From assembly GCA_905612515.1 (NCBI GenBank), contig CAJQSI010000020.1, forward strand, positions 1-64,000: a DNA stretch of 64,000 nucleotides, written 5' to 3'. Made by a program: the position numbers and the translations under genes. Under the pieces are notes generated by a model that saw only the letters and a list, made by a program, of their open reading frames with translations, was not told the DNA's origin and made no database searches. The stretch is from an uncultured Opitutales bacterium. GTDB taxonomy: Bacteria > Verrucomicrobiota > Verrucomicrobiia > Opitutales > Seribacteraceae. Below, one piece after another: positions 16,385-24,949 of this stretch (position 1 is the stretch's first letter; each line of letters opens with the position of its first letter).

Positions 16385-17317
16385 CTACTTGCTGGCCGGT
16401 CGGAGACTGAGGCGGAAGCCCAGGATGAGGTTGTAGCTGAAGGCGGGCAAGAACCAGCTCCGATCCGCGGAACGGGCGTCGCCCGCCGAGCCGCCCCAGG
16501 AACCACCGCGTATGACGCGGAGGGAGCCGTCCGCAGGACCGACAGGATCACGCGCTGCACCGGTTGGGTAATCCCTATACCAGTCCGCGCACCATTCCAA
16601 TACGTTCCCGTGCATGTCGTGAAAACCCCACCCGTTCGCAGGATACTTCCCCACGGCCGTGGTCTCACCGGGACCACCAGAAATATTGGCCTGCCCGGAA
16701 GTCAGGCCGGCCCCGAAAGAAAAGGCCGTCTTCGTCCCCGCTCGGCAGGCATACTCCCATTGAGCCTCCGTCGGCAATTGGTACGTCATCCCCGCAGGGA
16801 GCCGGCCCGCCGTACGTTCCGATGCTGTAAGCTTGCCGCAGAAAGAAGTCACGTCCGTCCAAGACACCTTCTCCACAGGACGGTCCGCCCCCTTGAACTC
16901 GCTCGGGTTGCTTCCCATCACCTTCTCCCATTGCGACTGCGTCACCTCGTGCTTGCCGAGGTGGAAACCTTGCGTCAAAGTTACAGTGTGAGGAGTTTCG
17001 TCGTCGAAACGATCCTTCTCGGACGACGGACTACCCATCTCGAAGCTCCCGGGCTTCACCCACAGCATATCCATGGACAGGTCGGCTATGGTGAAAGTTT
17101 TTGCGACAGCTTCCGAAGTATTGGTCGATACCTCGACCGATGGTTTCACCAGATTTCTATCCTTCGGCAGTTCCGGATTGGAAGCGAGGACAGGTAACGG
17201 TTTCTCAGAACCTTGCGAAGTTGGCGTATCATCCTCCACGACTTTCGTAGTTTCTTCATCCTCCCCACACCCCGCCATCAGCAGGGCAACAAACATCGTA
17301 ACAAGTAACTTCTTCAT
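16385..17317 (-). CDS. SUMF1/FGE-fold lipoprotein lacking the catalytic cysteines
   Basis: This 310-aa protein has a lipoprotein signal ending LMAGC (Cys17), a Ser/Thr/Glu linker to about residue 70, then the formylglycine-generating-enzyme-like fold: MLWVKPGSFEMGS, YQLPTEAQWEYACRAGT, DMHGNVLEWCADWY and RVIRGGSWGGSAGD ... LGFRLSLR. In true FGE the GGS segment is followed by the C-x4-C pair; here it reads GGSWGGSAGDARSADRS with no Cys. It is therefore unlikely to activate the sulfatases in this window. Probably a substrate- or surface-binding lipoprotein. Confidence 0.85.
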   Translation of the reverse strand: MKKLLVTMFVALLMAGCGEDEETTKVVEDDTPTSQGSEKPLPVLASNPELPKDRNLVKPSVEVSTNTSEAVAKTFTIADLSMDMLWVKPGSFEMGSPSSEKDRFDDETPHTVTLTQGFHLGKHEVTQSQWEKVMGSNPSEFKGADRPVEKVSWTDVTSFCGKLTASERTAGRLPAGMTYQLPTEAQWEYACRAGTKTAFSFGAGLTSGQANISGGPGETTAVGKYPANGWGFHDMHGNVLEWCADWYRDYPTGAARDPVGPADGSLRVIRGGSWGGSAGDARSADRSWFLPAFSYNLILGFRLSLRPASK

Positions 17318-17480
17318 CCGGTTACCGTAGACCTTTAGTACTCATTCCACTAGTACAAGTTTCAGGAGATATTGTAAGGTCGTAGTCGAACAACCCGAAG
17401 GGCAAGTAACAGCCGTAAAGGGACGCAATTTCCGGTTTCACCTCTAATCGAAAAGCCAAAGGCAAAGGCATCCGCTTTTC

Positions 17481-17921
17481 CTAAAGTCGACCCGGAGGTT
17501 CTGCCGGTGGTTCCGGTTCGGGCGGAGTTTCCGGCGGGGGTTCGGTTCCGCCTCGACCGTGGAATTCGTCTATTTGGTCGGTCTCGGCAAATCGATTGAA
17601 GGATGCCCGTTCCACGGGTTGAGATAATTTGAGGAGTAATTCCTCGTTTTCCCTGTCTAGATAAAAGATCTGGAGGAGCTTGGAGTGGGACTCGTTGACG
17701 AGCTTCTTCGAGTCGTCGAAGGGGGAAAACAATTCTGGCTGAAGGCGCTTGAGGTTGCTGAGAGACTCGTCGAGCTTGGGGAGGATGGCTTTCTTACGTT
17801 CTATCAAGCTCTCTTCGGGAGCGGTCTTTTGGGTCTTGAGCCAAGTGTTTTCCTCAAGCAGCAGGGCATGAACGTCTTCACAAAGGCCAAGGTGCCGGAC
17901 TAGTACGTCGCAAGGTTCCAT
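17481..17921 (-). CDS. Helical protein with proline-rich tail (FlgN-like?)
   Basis: This 146-aa protein is almost entirely alpha-helical for about 115 residues (VHALLLEENTWLKT, LIERKKAILPKLDESLSNLK), then ends in a Pro/Glu tail (PPPETPPEPEPPAEPPG). The helix-K-helix layout recalls FlgN-type export chaperones, but no flagellar genes are in view, so the name is only a resemblance. It starts 93 nt after the TPR gene on the same strand and may be in its operon. Confidence 0.5.
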   Translation of the reverse strand: MEPCDVLVRHLGLCEDVHALLLEENTWLKTQKTAPEESLIERKKAILPKLDESLSNLKRLQPELFSPFDDSKKLVNESHSKLLQIFYLDRENEELLLKLSQPVERASFNRFAETDQIDEFHGRGGTEPPPETPPEPEPPAEPPGRL

Positions 17922-18014
17922 GCCACAAAGGTGGCGAATCGTTCCCGATTCGTCAAAGGTAGAATTTCGGGATTGGGAAAATCAAACAGAGTCCGGCGAG
18001 GACAGGCGAACGGT

Positions 18015-20048
18015 TTACCCCGACTTGACACCCAAACGATTGGCGGACTGCCTAATGCTCCGAGTATCCTCCAATTGTTCCCGTCGCCACTTGGCCATCC
18101 CGAAAACATACTTGAGGTATTTGTTTTCGACAACGCGCTTGGCGGCGGTCGCGCTCCCTTGGTTAACTTCGTCGCGAACCTCTTGATAGGTTTCGACGGC
18201 TTGTATGTATAGACCAAGCTTTTCTTGGCAGAGAGCAATTTGATAAAGAACGGGGACTCGCCAGTCCGGCGACATGTCGATTTCACGCATGGCCTCGTAA
18301 ACCCGAAGCGAGGAATGATAATCGCCTTCCTCGAAAAACTTGTTTGCCAAATAGTTGCCGGTTTTCTTCTTCCAGTAAATCCAGAGTCCCTTCATGCGGG
18401 CAAGTTCGTTGTAATCCAAATCCTTGGCTGGTTTGCTTCTGGCCTCCTGCTCAATTTTTTCAGGCCGGAAGGGGGCGCCTTCCAAGAGGGCAAGGAGTTC
18501 GACAATCGCCTCCTTGCGCATATCGAGCTTATCGTAGGTAAGAGCAAGCACGTAGTGGGCCTCGGGAACGTACTGGCTTCCAGGAAAGCTCTGTGAAAAG
18601 CCGCGGAGGTCGAGTTTAACTTGTGCAAAATCCGCCTTGGGCAAGTTCTCCAACTTGTATTGAGGTTGTACCGACGAATTCGCCGACATTTTCTCCTCTT
18701 TCTTTATGTTTTCGCGCGCTCTGCGATAATGCGAAAGAGCATGCTTGAAAAGAACTTCGGCCCTATCGCTATCATCCATGTCTTCAACGCGAATTATGCG
18801 GCCATAAAATTTGATGGACCCATCGTAATCCTCGGCGTCTAGGTAAGTTGCGGCAATCTCGACCATCGCTTGCTTGGCCACGGCATCGTGTCGAGTTTGG
18901 CGAGAAGAATAATCTTTATCGGGATTATCCGAAGGAACCTCCCCCAAAACCATGGTGGAGTTCATGGCATCGTAGAACTTGTTATTAGCCATTTGATGGG
19001 CTCCCAATTTCCGATAGAGTTTCCCTAGGCGGAAATGAGTCTCGGGAATCGTAGGCGCGCCGCGTTTAATACCTCTAACCCAAGCTCCGATGTCTCCTAG
19101 GTCGGATCGCAGTTCGGAAATCCCCGGAGCCGACATGTATTCCTCAAAGGGATATTTCTCGTCGGAAGCGAATTCCTCGAGAAAGCGCTCATAGGTTTTT
19201 GCCGCATCGACCCACGCACCGTTGCGTTCGTGCATGCGTACGAGCGAAATTAATATGTCGCGACGATAGCGCTTGTAATTAGGAAGGTTAAGGCGCCCCA
19301 GAACGCGATTACAGTAGGCAGTGGCTTTAAAGACGGAACGCGTGACATAAGGATTGCCGGTGCCGCCCGAGGCCTTTTTCGTTTCGGAGATGGCCTCTTC
19401 GATTTTGTGTTGCAGCTCCTCGTCCGCTTCGTCGCCAAGGACGAAGTAGGGTTCCACGTCGACTTCGAGTTCCAGTTGAGCATTCTCCTGCTCGTAGAGA
19501 TTAGGTGTTTCCAGAATTTTGTCGCCGGATTCAATACCTGACGAAGATGAGCTCGGTTCCGAAGAAAGCAACGATGACTCGGAAAGCTCGGGCTTTCCAT
19601 TAGGATCGCGCAGGAGCTTGACTTTGGTGGGTTCACCAAAAGGGTCGACCCGTTCGAGAAGCTGCTCCAACGTAAAGTCCTGAAAATTTTCAGGGGATGA
19701 TTCGGAACCACCCCCGGTTCCACCTACGATGGGTTTGGCAAGATCAGGTTCATTAATGAGATTCGAAGGTTTCAACGCCTTGTTGTAACGGAAGGAACCA
19801 GCGTCTTTATCATTTGGCTGGGGGCGAAGAGGAGAAACCAGAGGAGCAACCCTGCTAGGATAAGGTGATGGCCGGGGTTGCGCAACCGGAGAAAGCTGAA
19901 TGGCCGGACTTCGATCAAAGCCTTGTATGAGCTTGTCTACGTCCTTGAGCACTTCGTCGATCGGTTGGAGAGTAGCGGAATTTTGTCCGTACAACGAAAC
20001 GCCGAAGCAGATTAGAATTAAATAAAAAAAGTGAAATGGAGTTTTCAT
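18015..20048 (-). CDS. Secreted TPR protein (BamD/YbgF-like)
   Basis: This 677-aa protein has an N-terminal signal peptide (MKTPFHFFYLILICFGVSLYG), a disordered Pro/Ser-rich section to about residue 190, then several TPR-type helix pairs: AYCNRVLGRLNL, DAAKTYERFLEEFAS, GSIKFYGRIIRVED, VPEAHYVLALTYDKLDMRKEAI and YQIALCQEKLGLYIQAVETYQEV. Such proteins scaffold envelope assemblies. The upstream Pro-rich gene is 22 nt away and the FlgN-like gene 93 nt downstream, so the three may form one unit. Precise role unknown. Confidence 0.75.
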   Translation of the reverse strand: MKTPFHFFYLILICFGVSLYGQNSATLQPIDEVLKDVDKLIQGFDRSPAIQLSPVAQPRPSPYPSRVAPLVSPLRPQPNDKDAGSFRYNKALKPSNLINEPDLAKPIVGGTGGGSESSPENFQDFTLEQLLERVDPFGEPTKVKLLRDPNGKPELSESSLLSSEPSSSSSGIESGDKILETPNLYEQENAQLELEVDVEPYFVLGDEADEELQHKIEEAISETKKASGGTGNPYVTRSVFKATAYCNRVLGRLNLPNYKRYRRDILISLVRMHERNGAWVDAAKTYERFLEEFASDEKYPFEEYMSAPGISELRSDLGDIGAWVRGIKRGAPTIPETHFRLGKLYRKLGAHQMANNKFYDAMNSTMVLGEVPSDNPDKDYSSRQTRHDAVAKQAMVEIAATYLDAEDYDGSIKFYGRIIRVEDMDDSDRAEVLFKHALSHYRRARENIKKEEKMSANSSVQPQYKLENLPKADFAQVKLDLRGFSQSFPGSQYVPEAHYVLALTYDKLDMRKEAIVELLALLEGAPFRPEKIEQEARSKPAKDLDYNELARMKGLWIYWKKKTGNYLANKFFEEGDYHSSLRVYEAMREIDMSPDWRVPVLYQIALCQEKLGLYIQAVETYQEVRDEVNQGSATAAKRVVENKYLKYVFGMAKWRREQLEDTRSIRQSANRLGVKSG

Positions 20049-20070
20049 CGTGCGTATCGTGGCGAATTAA

Positions 20071-20616
20071 TTATTGTCTCGGGCGTCTTATGTACTTGGC
20101 TTCCGATCTGATTTCAAGGTTTGCGGGAGCGGCGGAATAAGGTGGAATGAAAGGGAGAAAGCCCGGTATGCCCGAACTGCTTTTGATTTGTTCTCTCTCG
20201 AGGGCATCGATCAGATCGTCTGTCGAAGGCTCGCGATTAGCGGGGACGTCAAAAGGATCCGAAGCCGGCAAGACGACTTGAGGAGCGACCACGACGGGTG
20301 GCGGCCCTTCAGGCGAGGTGGTCTTGGACACTTCAACGGACGATGCCTCGGGAGTGCTGGCGGACGAAGAAGCGATGGTCGCATTGGATTCAATCGTAAG
20401 GACGGGCAGTAGAAGTAGGTTGTACCGATCTGCAGGGATGGGGTTCGGCACTCGGAGGGCAAGTGCCGGAGGACGGAAGGACTTGAGGTAACCGTCTTGC
20501 TTCGGTTCAGGTGCGTCGAATCGCTTGAGGATAGCCCCGGAGGCCGAAAAAGCGACCATCAGCAGGAACAGGGCGAACACGCGCGGAATAAAGTTTGAAT
20601 AGTTCATAAATGACAT
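20071..20616 (-). CDS. Secreted proline/serine-rich protein, unknown
   Basis: This 181-aa product (ATG 20616, alternative ATG 20607) has a signal peptide (YSNFIPRVFALFLLMVAF) and a low-complexity body rich in Pro, Ser and Val (EGPPPVVVAPQVVLPAS), with one hydrophilic helix (DDLIDALEREQI). No known domain. It precedes the secreted TPR gene by 22 nt on the same strand and probably acts with it at the envelope. Confidence 0.6.
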   Translation of the reverse strand: MSFMNYSNFIPRVFALFLLMVAFSASGAILKRFDAPEPKQDGYLKSFRPPALALRVPNPIPADRYNLLLLPVLTIESNATIASSSASTPEASSVEVSKTTSPEGPPPVVVAPQVVLPASDPFDVPANREPSTDDLIDALEREQIKSSSGIPGFLPFIPPYSAAPANLEIRSEAKYIRRPRQ

Positions 20617-20663
20617 GAATTTGGAATGAGTACTTTAAACAATCGACTGGATTTGGGAAAACT

Positions 20664-21242
20664 TTACTCTTTTTTTTCCATAGCATGCCTCCATTCTTCC
20701 GGCAGGTCGGGTTGATTGGCTCGATGAACAGCCAAAAGGTCCTCCATGTGATGAATGTCCAAGGGATGGATACGATCATCTTCAAAACGGGTTGCATGGA
20801 TCTCGAAAGGGTTACCGTAATTGAAGATTCGTTCACTAGTCTGGGCCCATATTGCATAGGGGACGGAAAGCGCCTCACCCGTATCCGCCGCGAGCGCAAC
20901 CGCCTTGGCCACCACTTCGGGCAAACATTCGGGGAAATTGCAATTATAGTTCACGTGAACGTCACAAGGGAAATGCTCGATGATATGACGAAAGACCGGA
21001 ATTGAAGCCATGTCGTCTCCCGCGAGTTCCGGTGGTCGCAAAAGAATTTCAGCGTTCGATTCCATGCAAGTCCTGGCTATCAATTCGCTGTCCGTGGAGA
21101 GCACGACTCGGTCGACGATCGGGCAAAGTTCCAGAAACCTGACGGCCCGCAACACAAGAGGGACGCCCTTGTAGGGAAGTAAGTTCTTGTAGGTCAGACG
21201 CTTACTCCCCAGTCTAGCAATAACCGAACCAATGACTTTCAT
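20664..21242 (-). CDS. CMP-sugar (nonulosonate) cytidylyltransferase-like protein
   Basis: Start ATG 21242 (192 aa) chosen because MKVIGSVIARLGSKRLTYKNL is the family N-terminal nucleotide-binding motif; a TTG at 21290 adds 16 unlike residues. VDRVVLSTDSELIA and AEILLRPPELAGDD are typical of NeuA/KdsB-type transferases, which activate sialic, pseudaminic or related acids with CTP. It is divergent from the PseC-like gene, 59 nt apart, which ties it to nonulosonate synthesis. It is somewhat shorter than NeuA. Confidence 0.8.
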   Translation of the reverse strand: MKVIGSVIARLGSKRLTYKNLLPYKGVPLVLRAVRFLELCPIVDRVVLSTDSELIARTCMESNAEILLRPPELAGDDMASIPVFRHIIEHFPCDVHVNYNCNFPECLPEVVAKAVALAADTGEALSVPYAIWAQTSERIFNYGNPFEIHATRFEDDRIHPLDIHHMEDLLAVHRANQPDLPEEWRHAMEKKE

Positions 21243-21301
21243 ACCATACATATTATGAACACTTCCGACGGCAGGCAAGCTTTGCCTCAATTAAAAACGG
21301 C

Positions 21302-22510
21302 TTGAAAGAAGGTCTTCAGCAAGATTGCCTTGTAAACGTGTCGAAAGATATTCCATATTCTCGTCAGTGGATTGAAGAGCAGGACATCCAATCCGTTGTC
21401 CAAGTCCTGAAGTCGGACTATCTCACTCAGGGTCCTGCGGGCGAGGTTTTCGAACGCTCGTTGGCAACCTACTTCGGAGTCAAGCGGGCAGTAGTTTGCT
21501 CGACGGGTACAGCAGCCTTGCACTTAGCCTACGCCGGCATGGGCGTGAACGAAAAATCCCTTGGACTTGTCCCTCCCATTACTTTCGCCGCCACAGCCAA
21601 CGCCTTTCTTTTTCTCAACGCCGAGGTGGCTTTTTGCGACGTCGATCCGGTCACGGGGCTTCTGGCAACCGAAAACCTCGAATCCGTGATGCAGGAAAGG
21701 TCGTTCGACAGTTCTGCCGTAAATCTTGTGGCTCCAGTTTCTTTTGCAGGCGCCCTCGCCCCTCTTGGGGAATCGGCGAAGATTTCCCGGAGATTCGGTT
21801 TCTCACTCGTGGAGGACGCCGCTCACTCGCCCGGAGCTTGGAGCGAAGACGGCGGGACTCGCGAACGCAGTGGAGCCTGCGACCATACGCAAGCGGCCAT
21901 ACTGAGTTTTCATCCGGTGAAACACATATGCTGCGGCGAGGGGGGTGCAGTCCTCACCAACGACGAGGAACTCGCTGACCGCATCGTCCATCTCCGCAGC
22001 CATGGCATTGCTCGCCCGAACGACCCCGACGGCACCAGACCGTGGTTCTACGAACAAACCGAACTGGGCTGGAACTATCGTCTCACGGATATCCAGTCCG
22101 CCTTGGGCATTTCCCAGTTGGCTCGTCTCGACCAATTTCTCGAACGCCGCAGGGTTCTAGCCTCACGATACCAAAATTCTTTGTCCACTGCGCCATTTTC
22201 GGATATTTTCTCCCTGCCTCTCGCTAATCCCGGTCACGCTTGGCACCTCTATGTCATTCGCTTTCACAAAACCGGTCAACGCGACAAAGCTCACCTATTT
22301 CTGAAGGAACGCGGAATACACACGCAAATCCACTACGTACCCATCTATCGACACCCTTACTACGAAAGACATTTCGGAAAGATTCGCTTACCGGGTGCGG
22401 AAACCTTCTATGAAAGTTGCTTGAGCATTCCCCTTTTCCCAAAAATGACCGACTCCGAGCAAGACCGAGTAATCGAAACCCTCGCCGACTACGCGGAGCA
22501 AGCGACATGA
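21302..22510 (+). CDS. pseC: DegT/DnrJ/EryC1-family aminotransferase (PseC-like)
   Basis: This PLP enzyme (402 aa from TTG 21302; GTG 21338 is an alternative start) matches UDP-4-keto-sugar aminotransferases. IPYSRQWIEEQDIQSVVQVLKSDYLTQGP is the PseC N-terminus, AVVCSTGTAALHLAY the PLP phosphate site, and LVEDAAHSPGA the Asp that contacts the pyridine. SFHPVKHICCGEGGAVLTND contains the Schiff-base Lys. In the pseudaminic acid pathway PseC aminates the C4-keto sugar from PseB. Its stop overlaps the acetyltransferase start (ATGA). Confidence 0.85.
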   Translation: MKEGLQQDCLVNVSKDIPYSRQWIEEQDIQSVVQVLKSDYLTQGPAGEVFERSLATYFGVKRAVVCSTGTAALHLAYAGMGVNEKSLGLVPPITFAATANAFLFLNAEVAFCDVDPVTGLLATENLESVMQERSFDSSAVNLVAPVSFAGALAPLGESAKISRRFGFSLVEDAAHSPGAWSEDGGTRERSGACDHTQAAILSFHPVKHICCGEGGAVLTNDEELADRIVHLRSHGIARPNDPDGTRPWFYEQTELGWNYRLTDIQSALGISQLARLDQFLERRRVLASRYQNSLSTAPFSDIFSLPLANPGHAWHLYVIRFHKTGQRDKAHLFLKERGIHTQIHYVPIYRHPYYERHFGKIRLPGAETFYESCLSIPLFPKMTDSEQDRVIETLADYAEQAT

Positions 22511-23115
22511 GTCTTTTCTCACCAAATCCCAAGAGCGGTTACCTCGTCTTAGGTGATTTCGTTGCCCAATTCCGCGATTATAAAATCTCCTCCATCCATA
22601 TGGACGACGCTCTGCCAATCATGAATTGGCGAAACGAACAAATCTCCGCCCTTCGGCAAAATCAGCCGCTCGTAGAAGGCGAACAACTTCGCTACTTTCG
22701 AAACGTCGTTTCCCCAGGTTTCGGGCAACAAAAACCTGAGCAAATCCTGCTTCGATTCACGCATCGAGATACCCTTATCGGCTACGGGGGTCTTGTTCAC
22801 ATCGATTGGTCCGGTCGCATCGGAGAAGTATCTTTCCTGCTCGAAACCGAACGAACAAAGGATGTTCGCAACTACGGGATGGAATGCAGTATCTTTCTAC
22901 AACTTCTGAAAAAATGCGCGTTCGAGAACCTCGATTTCAATAAAATCTACACCGAGTCCTACTCCCATCGACTTTGGCATGTCCAAAGTATAGAAGCGGC
23001 CGGCTTCCGAAGAGAAAAGGTTCTTCCCGATCAAACCACGGTGGATGGCAAGTCGGTGGACGCCATAGTCGCCTCATGCCTGAAGGAAGAATACTTAAAG
23101 AGTATCCCCGACTGA
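22507..23115 (+). CDS. pseH: GNAT acetyltransferase (PseH-like)
   Basis: ATG 22507 lies in the ATGA overlap with the aminotransferase, giving 202 aa; the longer in-frame reading is antisense-like upstream sequence. IMNWRNEQISALRQNQ near the N-terminus and IGYGGLVHIDWSGRIGEVSFLL are the PseH/GNAT core, and the C-terminal SIEAAGFRREKVL closes the fold. PseH N-acetylates the 4-amino group made by PseC. Position directly after PseC supports this role. Confidence 0.75.
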   Translation: MSLFSPNPKSGYLVLGDFVAQFRDYKISSIHMDDALPIMNWRNEQISALRQNQPLVEGEQLRYFRNVVSPGFGQQKPEQILLRFTHRDTLIGYGGLVHIDWSGRIGEVSFLLETERTKDVRNYGMECSIFLQLLKKCAFENLDFNKIYTESYSHRLWHVQSIEAAGFRREKVLPDQTTVDGKSVDAIVASCLKEEYLKSIPD

Positions 23116-23123
23116 CCGTAACA

Positions 23124-24080
23124 GTGCCCCACCCTATTCTTCTCCTCACCAGTTTGTCGGCAAAAAAGTCGCTCTACGACTATGTGCTGAAAGACGCTCG
23201 TCGCTTTCATCCCGATGCACGCCTAATCGGTGCCGATTCCAATCCTGCATGCCCCGGAGCCCAACACGCGGAGGAATTCATTTCGATGCCCCCTCTATCG
23301 GAGCTAGACCCGACAGGTATCTGTGAATTTTGTATTAACCACCGCATTTCTCACGTCATTCCCACAAGGGACGGAGAACTCTCCTTTCTCGCGGAAACCG
23401 GAAAAATCCTTGGGCAAGAAAACATTCATGTTTTCGTTGCACCGCCCGAACCACTCTCAAAATGTCTGGACAAACTGGTCTTTCCCGAACGATTGGCAGC
23501 GGTCGGAATGCCGGTTATTTCCGCATGCTCAACGATTACCGAGCTACCCGACGATCGCTTGGTAGTAAAGGAAAGGTATGGTTCCGGTTCCGAACAAATA
23601 GGCATAGACCTTACACGAGAAGCAGCCGAGATTCATGCTGGAAAACTTGAGAACCCCATATTTCAGCCCTATGTAAGAGGGCGTGAATTCAGCGCGGAAG
23701 TCTGGTTGGACAAAACAAGTCGTGCTCACGGAGTGGTGTTACGCTGGAGAACGCTAGTTGTAAGCGGGGAGTCCCATCATACGGTCACTTTTCGCAACGA
23801 GGAATGGGAGGATCTCGTCGTCGCTTGTGTTGAGACCTTGGGTCTCACCGGTCACGCCCTCGCTCAAGTCATCGTGGACGAAAATGATTCTCCACACATT
23901 GTGGAAATCAATCCGCGCCTAGGCGGAGCCTCTCCCCTGTCCCTAGCCTGCGGACTCCACTCGATCGAATGGTTCCTTCGCGAAACCGCAGGTGAAGTGA
24001 TGTCTCTCGGCTCAACATTCAAACCTTCTCCGGGGAAAAGCCTGACCCGTGAAGGGGATCGAGTGACCATCGAACTCTGA
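23124..24080 (+). CDS. ATP-grasp ligase in the nonulosonate cluster
   Basis: I placed the start at GTG 23124 (318 aa), 8 nt after the acetyltransferase; ATG 23076 would overlap it by 40 nt. The N-terminus ILLLTSLSAKKSLYDYVL resembles the pre-ATP-grasp domain of carbamoyl-phosphate-synthase-like ligases. DRLVVKERYGSGSEQIG and IFQPYVRGREFSAEVW are the ATP-binding lobe, and PHIVEINPRLGGASPLS supplies the Glu and Asn metal ligands. It should form an amide or similar bond at ATP cost. The substrate is unknown; the location suggests modification of an amino sugar or nonulosonate. Confidence 0.75.
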   Translation: MPHPILLLTSLSAKKSLYDYVLKDARRFHPDARLIGADSNPACPGAQHAEEFISMPPLSELDPTGICEFCINHRISHVIPTRDGELSFLAETGKILGQENIHVFVAPPEPLSKCLDKLVFPERLAAVGMPVISACSTITELPDDRLVVKERYGSGSEQIGIDLTREAAEIHAGKLENPIFQPYVRGREFSAEVWLDKTSRAHGVVLRWRTLVVSGESHHTVTFRNEEWEDLVVACVETLGLTGHALAQVIVDENDSPHIVEINPRLGGASPLSLACGLHSIEWFLRETAGEVMSLGSTFKPSPGKSLTREGDRVTIEL

Positions 24081-24085
24081 TCCAT

Positions 24086-24110
24086 CGGTTGAGAAAGTTC
24101 TCACAAACCG
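24086..24110 (+). promoter_or_regulatory. Inverted repeat between the ATP-grasp gene and parA
   Basis: CGGTT-GAGAA (24086-24095) pairs with TTCTC (24098-24102) and AACCG (24106-24110) around a two-base centre and a three-base bulge. It may be an operator or weak terminator; the tight centre argues against an RNA hairpin and for a DNA palindrome. Confidence 0.3.
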
Positions 24111-24154
24111 TTTCCTCTCGACTCCAAACGAGACCGAATTAGTGTAATTTCTCC

Positions 24155-24949
24155 ATGTCGGCCATAGTCGTAGCAGTTGGAAATCAAAAGGGTGGCGTGG
24201 GGAAAACGACCACCACCGTAAATCTTGGGCATGCTTTTGCAGCATCAGGCGTACCTACCCTGATTGTGGACCTTGACCCCCAGGCCAATGCCACCAGCGC
24301 CTTGGGCTTTGAAAAAAAGCCGGGAGCGGGCATCTATGGCCCTATTACGGGAAACGGTTCCGCCAGCGAGCAAGTACAGGCCACGCGTTCAGAAAACTTG
24401 TGGATTCTACCATCCGAACTGGATCTTGCCGCGGCTGAGCTCGAACTGGGTGGTCAACCCGACTACCTCCTGAAGCTAAGAGAATGCCTAGCAACCCTGA
24501 AGGAAGACTATGGTCTGAGCTTGATACTCGTGGATTGCCCCCCGACCTTGGGATTGCTCTCGATGAATGCTCTTTGCGCCGCCGATTATCTGCTCGTTAC
24601 CCTACAGTGCGAATACTTGGCGCTGGAGGGACTTGGACAGATCCTCGGCGTGGTCGATCAGTTGCGGGAATCAGGTGCGAACAAAGACCTGAAGGTGGGA
24701 GGCATCGCAATGACGATGTTCGACAACCGCACACGCCTTTCCTACGACGTATGGGAAGAGGTGAGGACGCACTATCCTCAACTCATGTTCAGCACGGCGA
24801 TTCCTCGCTCCGTCCGCCTCAGCGAGGCCCCCAGTCACGGACAGACCATTTTTGAATACGATCCCGCGGGGCCGGGAGCACAAGCGTACCGCAACCTCGC
24901 CGACGAGGTTTTGTCCCGCTTTTTCCCACAATCTCTGGAAAACTCGTGA
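24155..24949 (+). CDS. parA: ParA/Soj-family ATPase
   Basis: This 264-aa protein carries the deviant Walker A KGGVGKTT (residues 12-19) after IVVAVGNQ, Walker A' DLDPQANAT, and Walker B LILVDCPPTLGLLS. The C-terminal RSVRLSEAPSHGQTIFEYDP is diagnostic of chromosomal ParA/Soj. It segregates DNA by ATP-dependent nucleoid binding with ParB. No parB or parS is in the window, so it is an orphan here. Its stop overlaps the GTG start of rnc (GTGA). Confidence 0.88.
   Translation: MSAIVVAVGNQKGGVGKTTTTVNLGHAFAASGVPTLIVDLDPQANATSALGFEKKPGAGIYGPITGNGSASEQVQATRSENLWILPSELDLAAAELELGGQPDYLLKLRECLATLKEDYGLSLILVDCPPTLGLLSMNALCAADYLLVTLQCEYLALEGLGQILGVVDQLRESGANKDLKVGGIAMTMFDNRTRLSYDVWEEVRTHYPQLMFSTAIPRSVRLSEAPSHGQTIFEYDPAGPGAQAYRNLADEVLSRFFPQSLENS

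Noticed and set aside
16385..17317. Annotation as active formylglycine-generating enzyme
   Set aside because: The catalytic cysteines are absent from the conserved GGS segment.
17481..17921. Firm assignment as flagellar chaperone FlgN
   Set aside because: Only helix layout is similar and no flagellar gene lies nearby.
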